Program-made: the position numbers and the translations under genes | Notes under the pieces: model-generated | Seen by the model: the letters and a program-made list of their open reading frames with translations, nothing else | Database searches by the model: none | What the model was told of the DNA's origin: nothing | From: Turritopsis dohrnii | Lineage: Eukaryota; Cnidaria; Hydrozoa; Anthoathecata; Oceaniidae | Assembly: GCA_027922465.2 (NCBI GenBank) | Contig: BQMF02000059.1 | Span: 992,001 to 1,056,000, forward strand | DNA: 64,000 nucleotides | Direction: 5' to 3' | Part shown: piece by piece, positions 46,843 through 59,240 of the stretch | Layout: each line of letters starts with the position of its first letter | Numbering within the stretch: the first letter of the stretch is position 1

Positions 46843-48490
46843 ATGGAAAAACATGACTATAAATTACAGTTTGGAGCTTTGAAAACTGGATTATCACCTC
46901 TAGCAGTTCATAGTAATCCGTTGGTCAATATAAATGTATCTGGCCAATGTTTTCAATTGAAACGAGATACGCTGCTTAAATATCCACAAACTAGACTTGG
47001 AAAACTTGTTTTGGGTAAAAGAAATTCCGTTCAGAAAAACAATGGAGGCACTCTCTGTGACTTCTATGACAATAGCAAGGACCAATATTATTTTGAGCGG
47101 AATCCTCAATGCTTTCCCACAGTAATATCTTATTATGTGACAGAGAAATTACATATACCTCGTCATGCATGTATTGAACTACTTCAGAATGAAATAGAAT
47201 ATTGGGGTATTCCATTTAAATTGGATGATTGTTGTCAAGGCTACCATCAACAGGAGTGGGAAGCAATTGAAATTGTCAAAAAAACAAACGAAATATTTGA
47301 TGGTCGCGCAAGAAATAAGGTATCACCTATTGATGATACTTTTGGATCTGAAATAAATTTATCCCCAGAAACAAAGTGGGTCATATGGAAGCGAAGAGTA
47401 TGGGATTTGTTTGAAAATCAGGATTCATCAAGAGCCGCATCCGTAAGTAAATGATATTTTCTTGGAGGACGGTTAATCAACCTTAATGACCATGATTATC
47501 GTCGCATACTTTGTTGATAACCAGTTGAAAAAATTTGCACGCTCTGTTTCTTTCTTTCAGATTATCTCAGTCATCTCATCTGTGATGGTAATCATATCGA
47601 CAATAACATTATGTGTCAATACTCTTCCTGATGTCCAGGTCACCTTATCGAATGGACAAAAAGCAGACAACCCTAAGCTATTAGTTGTGGAGATAATATG
47701 TATCTGTTGGTTCACCTTGGAGTACATTTTACGAGCAATATCATGTCCAAAAAAAATAGAATTCTTAAAGTCAATGATGAATGCTATTGACTTACTAGCC
47801 ATTCTACCATTTTACATTGCCCTCATCATAGAGCATGCTCACGGCGCAGTTAACGACAATTTCACTGACGTGCGGCGTTTTGTTCAAGTGTTACGAATTT
47901 TTCGAATAGTCAGAATATTCAAAGTGGCTCGTCATTCAACTGGCTTGCAAGTTCTAGGCTACACAGTCCGAAATAGTTGTTCTGAATTGGGGCTTTTATT
48001 CATGCTTCTTGTAATGGGGATGACTCTATTTTCTTGCCTCGTGTATTATGCAGAAGAAGATCAACCAGGGACAAAGTTTACAAGTATTGTTGCTGCCTTC
48101 TGGTGGGCAATAATCACTATGACAACGGTTGGGTACGGAGACATGTATCCAAGAACGGCTCTCGGGCAAATAATTGGCAGTCTCTGTTGTGTTTCCGGTA
48201 TCATATTCATCGCTCTACCTATTCCAACTATTGTGAGTAACTTCTCATCGTTTTACAAAGATCACATTAACAAAGAAAAATTGAATAAACTTTATGTGAT
48301 GAACAAACCAAACAACGAGGAAGATTCTTCATCATTCATCATGGCGTCAGACTCTAGCCAATCAGTGTACAACGTCCGTCATATAAGCCAACCCCGGCTT
48401 AGCGTCAACCAATTAGAACGACACGAACTATACAGACGTCGAATGTCGTCAATACCTGAAACTAACTCGAAATGCAGTGAATTGGCGTAG
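46843..48490 (+). CDS. Voltage-gated potassium channel, Kv2 (Shab)-like
   Basis: Exon 1 is 46,843-47,442 (donor GTAAGT) and exon 2 is 47,561-48,490 (acceptor TTTCTTTCAG). The join is phase 0 and gives 509 residues. The start is the first in-frame ATG; the open frame extends upstream only through a TTG. An N-terminal T1/BTB domain (about residues 25-130) ends with the C-x19-CC-type zinc motif, followed by QGYHQQEWE, close to Kv2. S1 begins right at exon 2. S4 reads RRFVQVLRIFRIVRIFKVAR with the Kv2 arginine/lysine spacing intact. The pore has TMTTVGYGD (filter about residues 389-394) and S6 has ALPIPTIV, the P-x-P bend of Shaker-family channels. It forms tetramers in the plasma membrane and conducts delayed-rectifier potassium current. 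All key residues are present, so it looks functional. The short C-terminus is unlike the long tail of vertebrate Kv2. Confidence 0.95.
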
Positions 48491-48848
48491 AAAAATGTAA
48501 TTTATCTATTTCTTTATTTTAGTTACAAAATAATAAAATAAAGTGCTTTCGAAATTGTGAACCTACATGCTGCATCCTAAGAAAAAATGTCAATGCCTGG
48601 TTTACACGCTAGGAAGATTTAGTTTGCAGTCACTTTGCAGATTGAAATGTCTCATTGCATTGCTAAGCAATGCTAAACAAATTCTTTAGACGACCAATCA
48701 AAACAAAGGAAAATGTAATAGTTGTATCAGGATTGATGGACAATTCCGAACCATCATATTTTTGTGAGAAGAAAACTCGATCATCTAAATTTGAAACTTG
48801 AGCTTAACTTTAAGTTGACACATATTGATAACGTCAAAACAGGAGAAA

Positions 48849-49886
48849 CTAATTCAGCCTTGACATAATAGTAGACCATATCGCAGTAACAAATGAAAGC
48901 ATAACGCCTATCCAAGCCAGTATGAACGTCCAACTGAAATCGTATGCTCTTTGGTTCGTCCAATCATTTTTGGCGATAAACACGATTAAGGCTATCATCA
49001 TGGCGCACGCTACAAAATCAAAGCAAGATTTCAATTTGCAACAACCTATTTCTAAGTCATTGGGTATTTTATTGTAGGTTTATCATTGGCATGTCTGTGA
49101 GGAACGAGTGAGTTTAAACTTCAACAGAGACTTCTGAATTACAACGATTGTGACTGGCTTTTTTTCACTTTTGAATGGTAAACTCGTGTAACCAAAAGCA
49201 AAATTTTCACAGAAACGGCTATGTCATGTATCTTCAACCTGTTAGAGGCAGAGGTTAGGTGTCTTGTAAAGCCCACAAGCAAACATGGAACAGTCGACTC
49301 TCAACTCCTTCACTTATCATAATAATGAAGAAAGAGGATCTTATTCTCAGTCCTTCATTCTCCTCAACTCTTCTCAGATCTGAATTTTTCCTCTTATTGT
49401 GAAATAAAAGACATTACCTGAACACACGCAAGCTGTTGATACCATGTATTCTTTCACACGTGGTTCGACATATGACAAAGCAGCTAGTGCAAGAGCAAGT
49501 ACGATAAACAAACAGGATATAATCACCATTGCTCTGCATGCTTTCAGCCAACCTAAGCAGTGATCCAATGGCGTTTTAATACAGTATTTGTTTGCGCGCC
49601 ACTACCGTAATAAATTAACAAAAAACAGACGTAGTAGAATTAAAAAAAACTGAAAAAACTTACTGAATGTTGCTGTGTAGTCATAGCAACCACCTGTCGA
49701 GCAAGATTTCCATAATCCTTGTTCAACCGTCTCTTCTCCGTATTGTGTGGCCAGCGTCTTCTTCACCCATGAATTACCGGCTGTTCCAATACAGATAAAT
49801 ATGAAGGAGAGTGTAAGGAGGAGAGCAAGGAAGATAAATCTTCTCTTTACATCCATAGTGCCGTTGAAAGCTTGAACAGAGTTCAT
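48849..49886 (-). CDS. Claudin/PMP22-family four-transmembrane protein
   Basis: Exons 49,886-49,664, 49,552-49,418 and 49,009-48,849 join at phase-1 GT-AG borders, giving 172 residues and a stop. Four hydrophobic segments are clear: FIFLALLLTLSFIFICIG (near residue 20), AMVIISCLFIVLALALAALS (near 85), a third spanning the exon 2/3 junction, and WTFILAWIGVMLSFVTAIW near the C-terminus. The first extracellular loop has the claudin signature W (NSW), then GLWKSC and a second cysteine GGC. The size and order fit claudin/PMP22/EMP proteins, which act in epithelial junctions or membrane organisation. There is no obvious C-terminal PDZ-binding YV; the protein ends SRLN. It lies 360 bp downstream of the Kv gene in convergent orientation. 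Confidence 0.88.
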
Positions 49887-51980
49887 CTATAAATACAAAA
49901 AATAATAACTGCGGTGTAGCCACACAGGAGTAAATGTTTCTGAGTGGCCAAACTCACCTTACAATCTTACAACAACACGAAGACACGAAGCTAATTTTGT
50001 ATTCCTAAAGGATGCTGATTTAGCAATTTTCTATGCATTATACCTTTTCCTATACTCCTGAGAGCACTTGAAAAAACAAGTCGACATTAAACTCGATATC
50101 CCGAATAACGTTTCAAAGATTTACATCTTCAGCCTGTCTAATAGAGCGCTAATGAGAACAAAATTATCAGTTTGTTGTCGATACTTACAAAAATGTGTTG
50201 GAACGTTTACGACAACACTTCACAACAACCATAGAAATTTCCTCGAGAACAGACTATAAATCTCAATTTAAAACTTTCAATTAAAAATCACCATTGACAA
50301 CAGGTCAAAATTTTCGACACTTCGTCCAATTTCTCTATTTCAAATTTACAGAAAAAGTACTTCGGTATCTGTGAAAAGGATCTGGGGACTAAATTGATTT
50401 AACGCCATTGAAATTTTGAAGTTTGTATTTCATGTTTACACACTAGTCTTCTGATTATTTATTTATTTATTTAGGAATTTTCTTTATCAAAATTTAAAGT
50501 TTGCATGAACTCGTCATTGTTTGGTTTCTGAGTAAACATACATAAAAACTGTAGGGAAACTCGATATCAAACGAACCCTGCAAAATAGCAACCTTATTGA
50601 AGTTGGGAAAGCAAGACAATATTTACAACTTTCGGAAGTAAGAGCATTACCAAGTTTTTTTCAATAAATAAATAAATCTGAATAAAATAAGAAGAACAAC
50701 ATTTTGACACTTGAACTTTATGCGAGAAGGGCGGACACCAGGATTAGATCGTTGGCTTCGATTTTATTCATAAAATCGGGATTGCACTGCAGGCGCTTCG
50801 CGCCCTGGTACAATCCTCAAACTCTTATAAACTTTTTTGTTTACACCCTCCTCCTTACAAAAATTACCTCTAAACACAGAGTAATAAAAAGCTCCTCGGA
50901 GGAGCACTTCATCACAACTAAAATATTTCTACAAGAACGATTATCGCAATGTTTAAACCAACATGTTTATAACAAGGTTATTCTTTACAAGACAACTCCA
51001 TCAAAACTTTGGGTATTTCGCAAAAACCCCTCAAAAGTGATTTAAACCATTTTACGTCATCAACATTCCACTCAAGAATTCTCAAAACTGGAACCGATTT
51101 AACACGCTTTTCTTCGAGCTCGAAACGACTTCACACGCTTTTCTTTGTATACGTTGAATTAGCGTGGCTTTATTTTCTCTTGCCAAGTAAGAATAGAACC
51201 ACAGCAATAAATTCAAAGAAGGCTGGTAACACACTAAAACGAAAAATAAGTTTCTTAAGAAAATGAAAAAATAATTTCCACCAAGAAGTTCGATGGCCTT
51301 AAAACTGTAGAAGGTAGCATTTGTTAGTATACTTAACAAACCTGCAGAATCCGAAGATATACCAATATCGTTCACAGTCCCATTCTTCCAGTATGTATAA
51401 AGATAGTGTGATTGCAGCACAAGTATGGGTGAATATGGCTGATTGACAAAGTTAAGGGAAAAAATCACTGGAAAAATTGCTTTATTTCTTTAAGAAGAAA
51501 ATGTTCTGTCGTCATCAGAAAAGATACAAATCATTGCGATACTGCTAACGAACATGGAGATTCCAAACAAGAAACTGATCAATTCAATCCCAAACAACGC
51601 AATAGCAATTGCAAAACCAACCGTGAGACTAAGAAAAAACATAAGATCGAACATCCAAATTGCAAGTTATTAATCAATGGGGTAAGTTCCTCACAAGTTA
51701 ATCCTGAGAGTGCATTATTTCAAAAATTCTTTGGAGAAATGGAAATTATAACAAAAAGCTCTATAGGTTTCCATGTAGATGAAAAGCTGGTCTATGTGTT
51801 TCTATGAGAAAAAAAACCCCAGAAAAACACAACACTGTCTAGATAATAAAACATGGTCTTATCTATCACTTAAACAAAGGTTTCTAAAAATAATTGCATG
51901 CATTTTAAATAAATCAACATAAGCTTCCTTAAAAGTCCTAAGCACAAAGTGGAGGTGGCATTTGCAAAAGCTACAAGCAT
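49887..51980. other. Intergenic stretch between the claudin-like gene and the big transposon
   Basis: No firm gene apart from the small membrane-protein frame at 51,493-51,655. The AT-rich sequence has a (TTTA)n tract near 50,457-50,472. The frame at 51,082-51,468 (minus) contains a short exon-like part (51,350-51,468) with AG and GT borders, but I cannot connect it to anything. Confidence 0.4.
51493..51655 (-). CDS. Small hydrophobic ORF, possible terminal exon of a membrane protein
   Basis: Fifty-three codons plus a stop encode MFFLSLTVGFAIAIALFG, then FLFGISMFVSSIAMICIF and a polar end SDDDRTFSS. That is two membrane-spanning segments, reminiscent of the last two helices of a tetraspan protein. 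An AATAAA lies just after the stop. Upstream on the minus strand the frame is closed by two stops, and no convincing acceptor is seen. The big transposon begins 325 bp away and may separate it from upstream exons. Confidence 0.3.
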
Positions 51981-52126
51981 CCCAGCCGGCACAAGACGTT
52001 TTGAAGACGTCTTTAATTCGTCTTAATCACGTCTTCATAAGACGTATCTTGATAATGCGCATTTAAAACGCCCATAATGCGTCTTCAGAAGACGTCTTGA
52101 AATCAGACGTCTTTAAGACGTCTTAC

Positions 52127-53395
52127 TTTTTTTTATTTATTTATTTATTTATTTATTTCGCCAATATCATATACAAATCTCAAATATAATCGTATATAAT
52201 GGCTGGAGCAAGCAGAAGGCAGAAGTGCCTTATCATCAAGCCCCGTGTAATAACAACTAATTTACTTTTTCAATATACTACTACTAATAATATAATATAT
52301 ACAAAAACATGAAAACAAAATACCTTATCTGGGCAGAAATATTTACAAGCAAAAGGAAAACGTATGTACAGTGTGAAATGAAAAGGAAAAAACAAACAAA
52401 CAAATATAAAAATGAAAATGAAAAATTAACGAAAGATACCAACATAACTAGAGAGGAAAAATGGCATGCTAGGCATTGTTGAAATATAACAGCCTAAAAA
52501 AACTGAGAAAAATCAATGTCACTGTTAAGCAACTTCATTTTTACAGATCTTTTGAAATGGTAAACAGACCTAGTGTTCTTTTCTGCATTTTGCAAGATAT
52601 TGTTCCATAGGGCTGGGCCACGATGGGCAATGGAAAAGGTTGTTACTTTAAGGCGTTTTTGAGGAATTTTGTAGTTATTCCTTGAATATCTAGTATTATA
52701 TTTATTTTGGACTCTGGAAAATTGGTTACGGAAAGTTATTGGGGTAAGCTCGAGCTTATTTTTAAACATGAAGGTTAATACTTGGTATATGTTTAATTTG
52801 TAGATACTAAGAATCCCAAGTTTCTTTAATAAAGGTTCGGAGTGTGTAAATCGATCTACACCGAAAATAATCCTGCAAGCGTGTTTTTGTTTGCAGTAAA
52901 GTTTCTTAAGCTTTGTTTGGTTAGTACTTGCCCATACTATGTTGCAATAGGTTAGGTAACTATGCATAAATGAGAAATATAGTAATTTTAAGGATTTAAA
53001 GTTGACATATGGTTTTGTTATGCGAAGTATTCCGAGGTTTTTAGAAATCTTATCTTGGATAACATTTATATGATTCTTCCATGTCAAATTTTCATCAAGA
53101 AGAACTCCTAGGAATTTGATGAATTTTTCCCTTTTTATCTCATTATGGTTAATTAACAGTTTCGGTAGTTTCAATGGCAAATCATCCACACTTGAAGGCT
53201 TACAAAACAAAATATATTTAGTTTTATTTATATTTAGAGAAAGTTTATTACTTCTGAACCATTCTTCAATATTTCTAAGCTCTTTGTTCACGATATTTCT
53301 AATATTTCTAATATTTCTAATATTTCAATATATCTAATATTTCAATATTTCTAAGCTCTTTGTTCACGATATCAAAGAGTGATTTTATATTTTTA
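52127..53395 (-). pseudogene. 5'-truncated LINE inserted in the transposon's left arm
   Basis: The minus-strand frame 53,291-52,494 encodes the second half of a reverse transcriptase polyprotein: IEEWFRSNKLSLNINKTKYI, KFLGVLLDENLTWKNHI, YFSFMHSYLTYCNIVWAS, a C-terminal region with RGPALWNNI, and an ordinary stop. The 3' end is an (AAAT)n-type tail (52,127-52,159), as in Jockey/CR1-like elements. The endonuclease and the catalytic YADD are missing by 5' truncation. The 5' side (53,295-53,375) has an ATTTCTAAT micro-repeat and a duplicated TTTCTAAGCTCTTTGTTCAC. The 3' tail lies directly against an AAGACGTCTTA subterminal repeat, so it entered after the transposon. Confidence 0.8.
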
Positions 53396-54844
53396 TGTGA
53401 ATAAAAATATCGTTTTTGTAATGCCGTCGAATTCCCTCTAAAAAGAAGACTTGATCAAGACCGCTTTAATGCGTCTTTTAGACGTCTTTCAGTTTCATTT
53501 TCGCGCGTGGAAAAAGAAAGCGGGAAAGAATCAGGGGGGTAAAAATATAATTACATTTTGTAATTTTAAACATGAAAGCAAACAATCTATTGTTAAAATA
53601 TTATTCAAAGAATACATTTATTGTTGATTTGCAAGAAATGGAAATATATGAATTTCATTCGCAAGGATTTTTTAAGAAAATCTTTTAAAAATATTGTATG
53701 TCTCCCCCCCGCGTTAGTGTTGTACAAAAGATTTCTGAAAGAGTGGAGTCTTAGTTGTGAAAGTAAATCTTCGCTGAGAAATCGGTATGTATTTTACATC
53801 ATTTCTATGTTTTTTCTTACTCGAGATCATTAGTAGTTGTTTATTTTTATGTTTTGCGTGAGTGCTGAAGAGAGAAACTGCGTTGAAGATTCATTCATGA
53901 TTTTTAAAGATTTATATTAGTTTCCAAGTAAAAGTTTGTTGCTAAACTTTATATAGCAACGACTGAGTTTTTACCAATGGATGAAAAACATTACATTAAT
54001 TAGTTGTGTGTAGCTATCTCTGGACTCTGCTCTGGTGGTGGATGACTTTTTAATGATGGTCTTCTGATAGTAGAGTAGATATATATCAAATAGCTAGATG
54101 TATATATACATAAAATAGCTCCACATCATTTTCAGTTGTGTGTTGTAATACTTTATTTTATTGTAAGTTGTTGTTGTTGTTATCGTAATGAGGATAAAAA
54201 CTTCAGTTATTAGAATGTTTGTCTGTCCTGCATAAAATAAAATAATTAAAATAAAATATAAAGTATATACAGTTTGACTATATACAGTTCGACGTATTTG
54301 TAATAAGAAGTCAGAGTGGAAATAGTAAAAGAAGGGTTTTAAACTAAGTTAAGTAAAGATGAGTTTCTGAGTGAAGTGATGTTTATAAACAGTCAATTTC
54401 CTACCAATATGTGCACGCATCTTGGTTGGCAATTAGATGGTCTCTGCACACTGTCGGTTAAACCGGTTCTCAGGAGGTGTTTTTAAGACAAAAAAAAATT
54501 ATTAAAAATAATACTCATTAGCACTGGAAATCTATTTTTGTGAAGTTTATTAAATTTTTAGTTTAAACAGATCTTTAACTGGTATTAACATCAGAAACTC
54601 ATCTACTATATATGATTTGATAGATTAGATCAGTCAGTATGTTAAAATTTGAAAACAGGATGGGTAGGAGGATGGCAAATGACATTCAATAAGTCAGTAA
54701 ATGTATTGTACATAAATAGTTATTAACAGAAAAACACAATTATATTTCATTCACAATATTTCAAAATTTATGTGTCTTTGTTAAGTGTGTATAATATATA
54801 TTATGACCTGCTGAAATTATTTTAAAACAATAATAATATCAATA

Positions 54845-56821
54845 ATGATAAAATTATATAAATATCTTAGTTCTGAGATGAATGAATCGCAAGAACGACA
54901 CAAAAGAAGAAAACTAAATCAGTATGTGAACAATATCTTATTTGGTGAAAATAACAACAGTGAAAGAACATCTCCGGTAGTTTCAACACAACAAAATCTG
55001 GTACCAGCATCAGCAATCGCTTTTGAAAATTTGGAAAATACAATTGAGGCAAACTCAAATGATGACGACGACGACAATCTTTCATACTGTTCACCAGAAT
55101 CCTTGTCACCATCTCTTAATGTTTCTGATGAAGATCATGATCTTAATCAAGAAGCTAATATCACTGAACAATTAGCTTCTTGGGCTGTACACCACAACTG
55201 CTCAAGAGCTTGCATTAATGATCTCCTTCTTCTTTTGAGGAAAAGTGGTATGGTATTGCCAAAAGATTCGAGAACTTTGCTACAATCTCCAAGAAGTATT
55301 CCCTGGGTTGAGAAATGTGGGGGGTTATATTACTTCTGTGGCATTGAAAAATGTCTGAATAGAATTATAACCTCAACAGATCTGTCTTCTTGCAATGGAA
55401 CTTTAGAGATATGTGTTAACATTGATGGTCTTCCGTTATCCAAATCTTCAAAAAGTCAATTATGGCCAATTCTGGGTTGTTTAACCAATAACGATAATGT
55501 GTTTGTCATTGGACTGTTTCATGGATCTGCTAAACCTAACTCTATTGAAGATTATTTGTCTGATTTTGTGGCTGAAGCTAAAAATTTAAAGTACAATGGT
55601 TTGAATATTGATAATGTTTATTACAATTTTAAAATTAGTTATTTTGTTTGTGATGCACCAGCTCGTTCTTTTTTAAAATGTATCACTGGACATACTGGTT
55701 ATCACTCTTGTGAACGATGCCAAGTGGCTGGTGAGTACCATAACAATCGTATTGTGTTCTTGAATCACAAGGCATCGTTGCGAAATGACACTGAATTCCG
55801 TCAAATGGCTTATCCATTACATCAAAAAGGATGTCGATCACCACTGCTAGACATTAATGTTAACTGTGTCACAGAATTTGTACTTGATTATATGCACCTG
55901 GTCCTTCTGGGGGTTGTAAAGCGCATGTTAACGTTTTTGTTGAAGGGTCCTAATACCTGTCGTATATCACAAATACAGATTAATCAGATATCCAATCGTT
56001 TGTGTGCACTGAATGGTTCTTTGCCAAGTGAATTTAACAGGCAGCCAAGGTCACTTTCTGAACTGTCTCACTGGAAAGCCACTGAGTTCCGATCTTTTCT
56101 TCTTTATACCTGCCCCTTGGTCCTCAAAGGCATTATTCCAGATAGTACATATAACCACTTTCTTTCCTTGCATGTTGCTGTTTCCATTTTGCTTCATAAT
56201 GATAAAGACTTCAGATCCAAATATGTTGAATATGCACGTCAATTGTTAATATGGTTTACTACCACTTCATCTGTGATCTATGGTTCCTCATTTCCTGTAT
56301 ACAACGTACACAGTCTGATTCACCTTCCAGATGATGTCATGAATTTTGGTTGTTCTTTGGACAGTTTATCGGCATTCAAATTCGAAAATTACATGAAAGT
56401 TTTTAAGAAGCAAGTGAAGAATGCCAAGAATCCTGTTAGTCAAATCATGAAACGACAAGTTGAAGCAGATCTCAGTGGATTGAAGAAAGTACCAAAAAAG
56501 TGTTTTAAAATATCATCAGTGACAAAAGATTCCTGTTTTTTGTTGGGAAGTAAAACCAAGTTTTGCTTCATCAAAGAAGTTTTACCAAACAACACATGTA
56601 TCTGTGATGTGATGAAACTCAAATACACAAGCCCTCTCTATAATGATCCTTTGGATTCAAGATCTATCGGCATCTTTTTCATCCAAAACGTTGGAGCTAT
56701 ACCTAAGTCACATACCATATTAAATAGACATGAATTTTTCAAAAAGGTAGTCGTTTTACCATGGAAACAAGGTTTAGCTTTTTTTCCATTGCATCATGAC
56801 ATAGTATCCACAAAGTTTTAA
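54845..56821 (+). CDS. Transposase, tnp2/CACTA-like, 658 residues
   Basis: A single uninterrupted exon. The first about 90 residues are basic then strongly acidic (a DDDDD run), as in DNA-binding regulators. Residues about 150-660 resemble animal transposase proteins of the tnp2/CACTA group: an acidic residue in CVNIDGLPLSKSSKSQLWP (D194), another in YFVCDAPARSFL (D270) followed by C-x2-C in GYHSCERCQVAGEY, and FVLDYMHLVLLGVVKRML (D348). The fold is RNase H-like and would cut and join transposon ends in the nucleus. The length and absence of stops suggest it is intact. It lies 370 bp upstream of the DUF4806-type gene, on the same strand and within the same terminal repeats. The ATG at 54,845 is the first; a second at 54,878 is possible. 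Confidence 0.82.
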   Translation: MIKLYKYLSSEMNESQERHKRRKLNQYVNNILFGENNNSERTSPVVSTQQNLVPASAIAFENLENTIEANSNDDDDDNLSYCSPESLSPSLNVSDEDHDLNQEANITEQLASWAVHHNCSRACINDLLLLLRKSGMVLPKDSRTLLQSPRSIPWVEKCGGLYYFCGIEKCLNRIITSTDLSSCNGTLEICVNIDGLPLSKSSKSQLWPILGCLTNNDNVFVIGLFHGSAKPNSIEDYLSDFVAEAKNLKYNGLNIDNVYYNFKISYFVCDAPARSFLKCITGHTGYHSCERCQVAGEYHNNRIVFLNHKASLRNDTEFRQMAYPLHQKGCRSPLLDINVNCVTEFVLDYMHLVLLGVVKRMLTFLLKGPNTCRISQIQINQISNRLCALNGSLPSEFNRQPRSLSELSHWKATEFRSFLLYTCPLVLKGIIPDSTYNHFLSLHVAVSILLHNDKDFRSKYVEYARQLLIWFTTTSSVIYGSSFPVYNVHSLIHLPDDVMNFGCSLDSLSAFKFENYMKVFKKQVKNAKNPVSQIMKRQVEADLSGLKKVPKKCFKISSVTKDSCFLLGSKTKFCFIKEVLPNNTCICDVMKLKYTSPLYNDPLDSRSIGIFFIQNVGAIPKSHTILNRHEFFKKVVVLPWKQGLAFFPLHHDIVSTKF

Positions 56822-57191
56822 AGAACTCTATTTAGAGGTTTAGAAATATTTATATTCTAACTTATATCCATCTAAACAATATCTTTAGGAAGAAAATGTT
56901 GTGAAAAATAGTTCATGGGTTTGGTAGTTCTATGAGATTTGAGTGCTTCTTTGAATTTGTTCTCAAAATATAATTACTATTTTCATGTGAGGTTTTTACA
57001 ATTAAACGTTAAACCATTGTGTCTCAAGTCTTCTTTAGGTACATATGATATACTTTTATCATATTTTTTTATAATTTTATTTTTATAATTTTACTCACTG
57101 TTGTATATATTTTTGACAATGCTTAAAATATTGGTGGTTGTGTGTGCTCTTCATGTTGAAAATAATTTTTACAGAGCTGACTGGATTCAAG

Positions 57192-59240
57192 ATGAGCCAT
57201 ATGTGCATCGAGTATGTTGATAATGGGAAAAAAACGATGTCGACAGTCCCGTCGAATTGGGTTATTGGTCAGAAATTATATTGGCCAAACGAAATAAATA
57301 ATTCAAAGTTATATCAAAGCAGAGCTGTTCCAACTGAAAAATGGTTAACTTATCCTATTTCACAAGTATTATTTACTGGTGAGTTTAAAACCTTGGTTTC
57401 TCCTTTTTAACATTTTTTTTCTGTAACTACTATGTTGTCACAGTTTTTGTCACATGATTTCAATTTATGTAGGTGACGAAGACTTGTGCAATAACATTCA
57501 GAGCGACATTTCATCTGATGAGAAATCATCATTTAAAGGTTTAAGTGAAATTCTGTCATTGGAAGTGTTGTTTTATTGTTGAAAGTTAATTTTTTATGTA
57601 TCTCCTCAAAATGTAGGGAAGAAAAAGACGTTGCCTGTTAATAAGCCACCTCCTCCTGATTTTTCCCTTTCACCAGATAGCTCACCGGAGTTACCTAGAA
57701 AGAGAATAAAATCAATAGTGGAGAAGAAGTAAGTCATACTTCCCCTTTTATTTCTCAAACGCTAGTGTTCTCACTTTTTGTGACATATGTGAAATAAAAC
57801 TAAAACTTGCGTTTAAAACTAATTGAATTATTTATTATTATCTTTTTTAGCTCCTTAAATAAATCCTACTTGGAATGTAATGAAATTCCAAGTGAACTTC
57901 AAAACAGGTAGATTTATACAAAAACTTTCTTTTTTAAATGAATGTTTTATTATTTTTTGGATAATTGTAATTTTTATTAATAGCTCCTTCACCAACATTG
58001 AATGCCACAATGTCCCAGGTGGCAGTCATCACAATGTCCCAGGTGGCAGTCATCACAAAAATAAGTACGTTATGATTGTTTTTGTATATAAATACCGGAG
58101 TATTATATATTATTTATAATTTGTAATCTTATTTTACCAAATTTTATTCCAAACTGTTTTAGTTCCATCAATAAGTCCATTTCGGACCAAAGCGATTTGC
58201 TAGAGATCCCGAACAGTTTTTTAGCCATGTAAGTACATCTTTCTATATGCATTAGTTAAGTTAAAAGCGGGAAAATTACACAAACATAAGGTGATGTTTC
58301 AGTAAGCCTTTTATAAGTGTACATTTAACGTTCTAGTGATAATCAAAGAGTAAATGCAGATGACGACAAATCTGTGGGAAGAAGGCTCAGTGCAATCGAA
58401 AGTATGGACATCCTCTATTGTTTAGGTATAGACCTACAACCATTCTAATGTAATTCAAATGTATTCGCCTGTTTCTTTTTTAGATACGTTAGAAAGGATT
58501 GTTGACCGCCAGACCAAAATGTGCCGTCTGTTGTTGCAGTTGGATCAACAGTTTAGGGAATTTAACAATGTCCACGCCAAACCGAATGCGTTAAGCCAGT
58601 TGGAAAAAATAGAAAATTTGGATGACTTTAACCAATTCGAAGAAAGGTTGGGAAATCCTACTGAAAGAGAAATTCTGGTGAGTATTCAACCATTGAATAA
58701 GTTTTATATTCTTGCTAGTTTATAATATTTTTTCCTTTCCTGTAGATCTCACAGCTGATGCAAGTAGGTGGTTCGGACTTCCGTGACGCAGTGAATTTAA
58801 TTATGAAACGGTAATTTATTATCATACTTTAATGACCCTACGTTTGATTAAGGACCAGAGTGCTTGGTAGAGGGATTTCTATAATACTTCTCAATAGTCA
58901 GACTTCAGTTAATACTTTGAATAATCCATAATTCATCCTTCTTACGTTAGGTTATTTTCATCTGAATTACTCGCTCTCCTCAATATGAAAGGGCATGGAA
59001 ACAAAACCCCTTTCGAGGAAAAGAGGTTGTACAGAGTTGTTGTTGGTAAGTAGCTTGTGCCCTGTTAGACTTTTCAGTTATGCCATTATTTTAAATCATC
59101 AAAACTAGGTAATGTTTATCTTCGTTTTAGATTGTGTTGTAAAGAAATACAAAGCAGAAGAAAAAGAAATTCGAAAAATTATTTCCATAAAACTAAAAAA
59201 TGCTCCTGCCACTTTGAAGAAAGGCGTGCCAAGCTCTTGA
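57192..59240 (+). CDS. Eleven-exon DUF4806-type transposon accessory protein, 373 residues
   Basis: Exons: 57,192-57,378; 57,473-57,538; 57,617-57,728; 57,851-57,907; 57,984-58,064; 58,163-58,228; 58,337-58,425; 58,484-58,677; 58,746-58,810; 58,951-59,045; 59,131-59,240. All borders are GT-AG, every phase matches, and the total is 374 codons with the stop. The ATG follows an acceptor (TTTTTACAG at 57,165-57,173), so a 5' leader is probably spliced. N-terminus: YVDNGKKTMSTVPSNWV, then a tryptophan-rich LYWPN...EKWLTYP. The middle is serine-rich with a basic KKKTLP...RKRIK stretch and a duplicated HNVPGGSH unit. C-terminus: DTLERIVDRQTKMCRLLLQL, SDFRDAVNLIMKR, LLALLNMKG and KRLYRVVVDCVVKKYK, the DUF4806 pattern. 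Function is not established; a partner of the transposase in DNA binding is inference. Confidence 0.85.

Noticed and set aside
50704..51266. Plus-strand frames of 85-113 codons near the claudin-like gene.
   Set aside because: No domain, low-complexity composition, and no splice partners; likely chance frames.
54265..54300. Second pogo/Tigger-like end (TACAGTTCGAC-type repeats).
   Set aside because: The similarity is limited to a few bases and no inverted partner is present.
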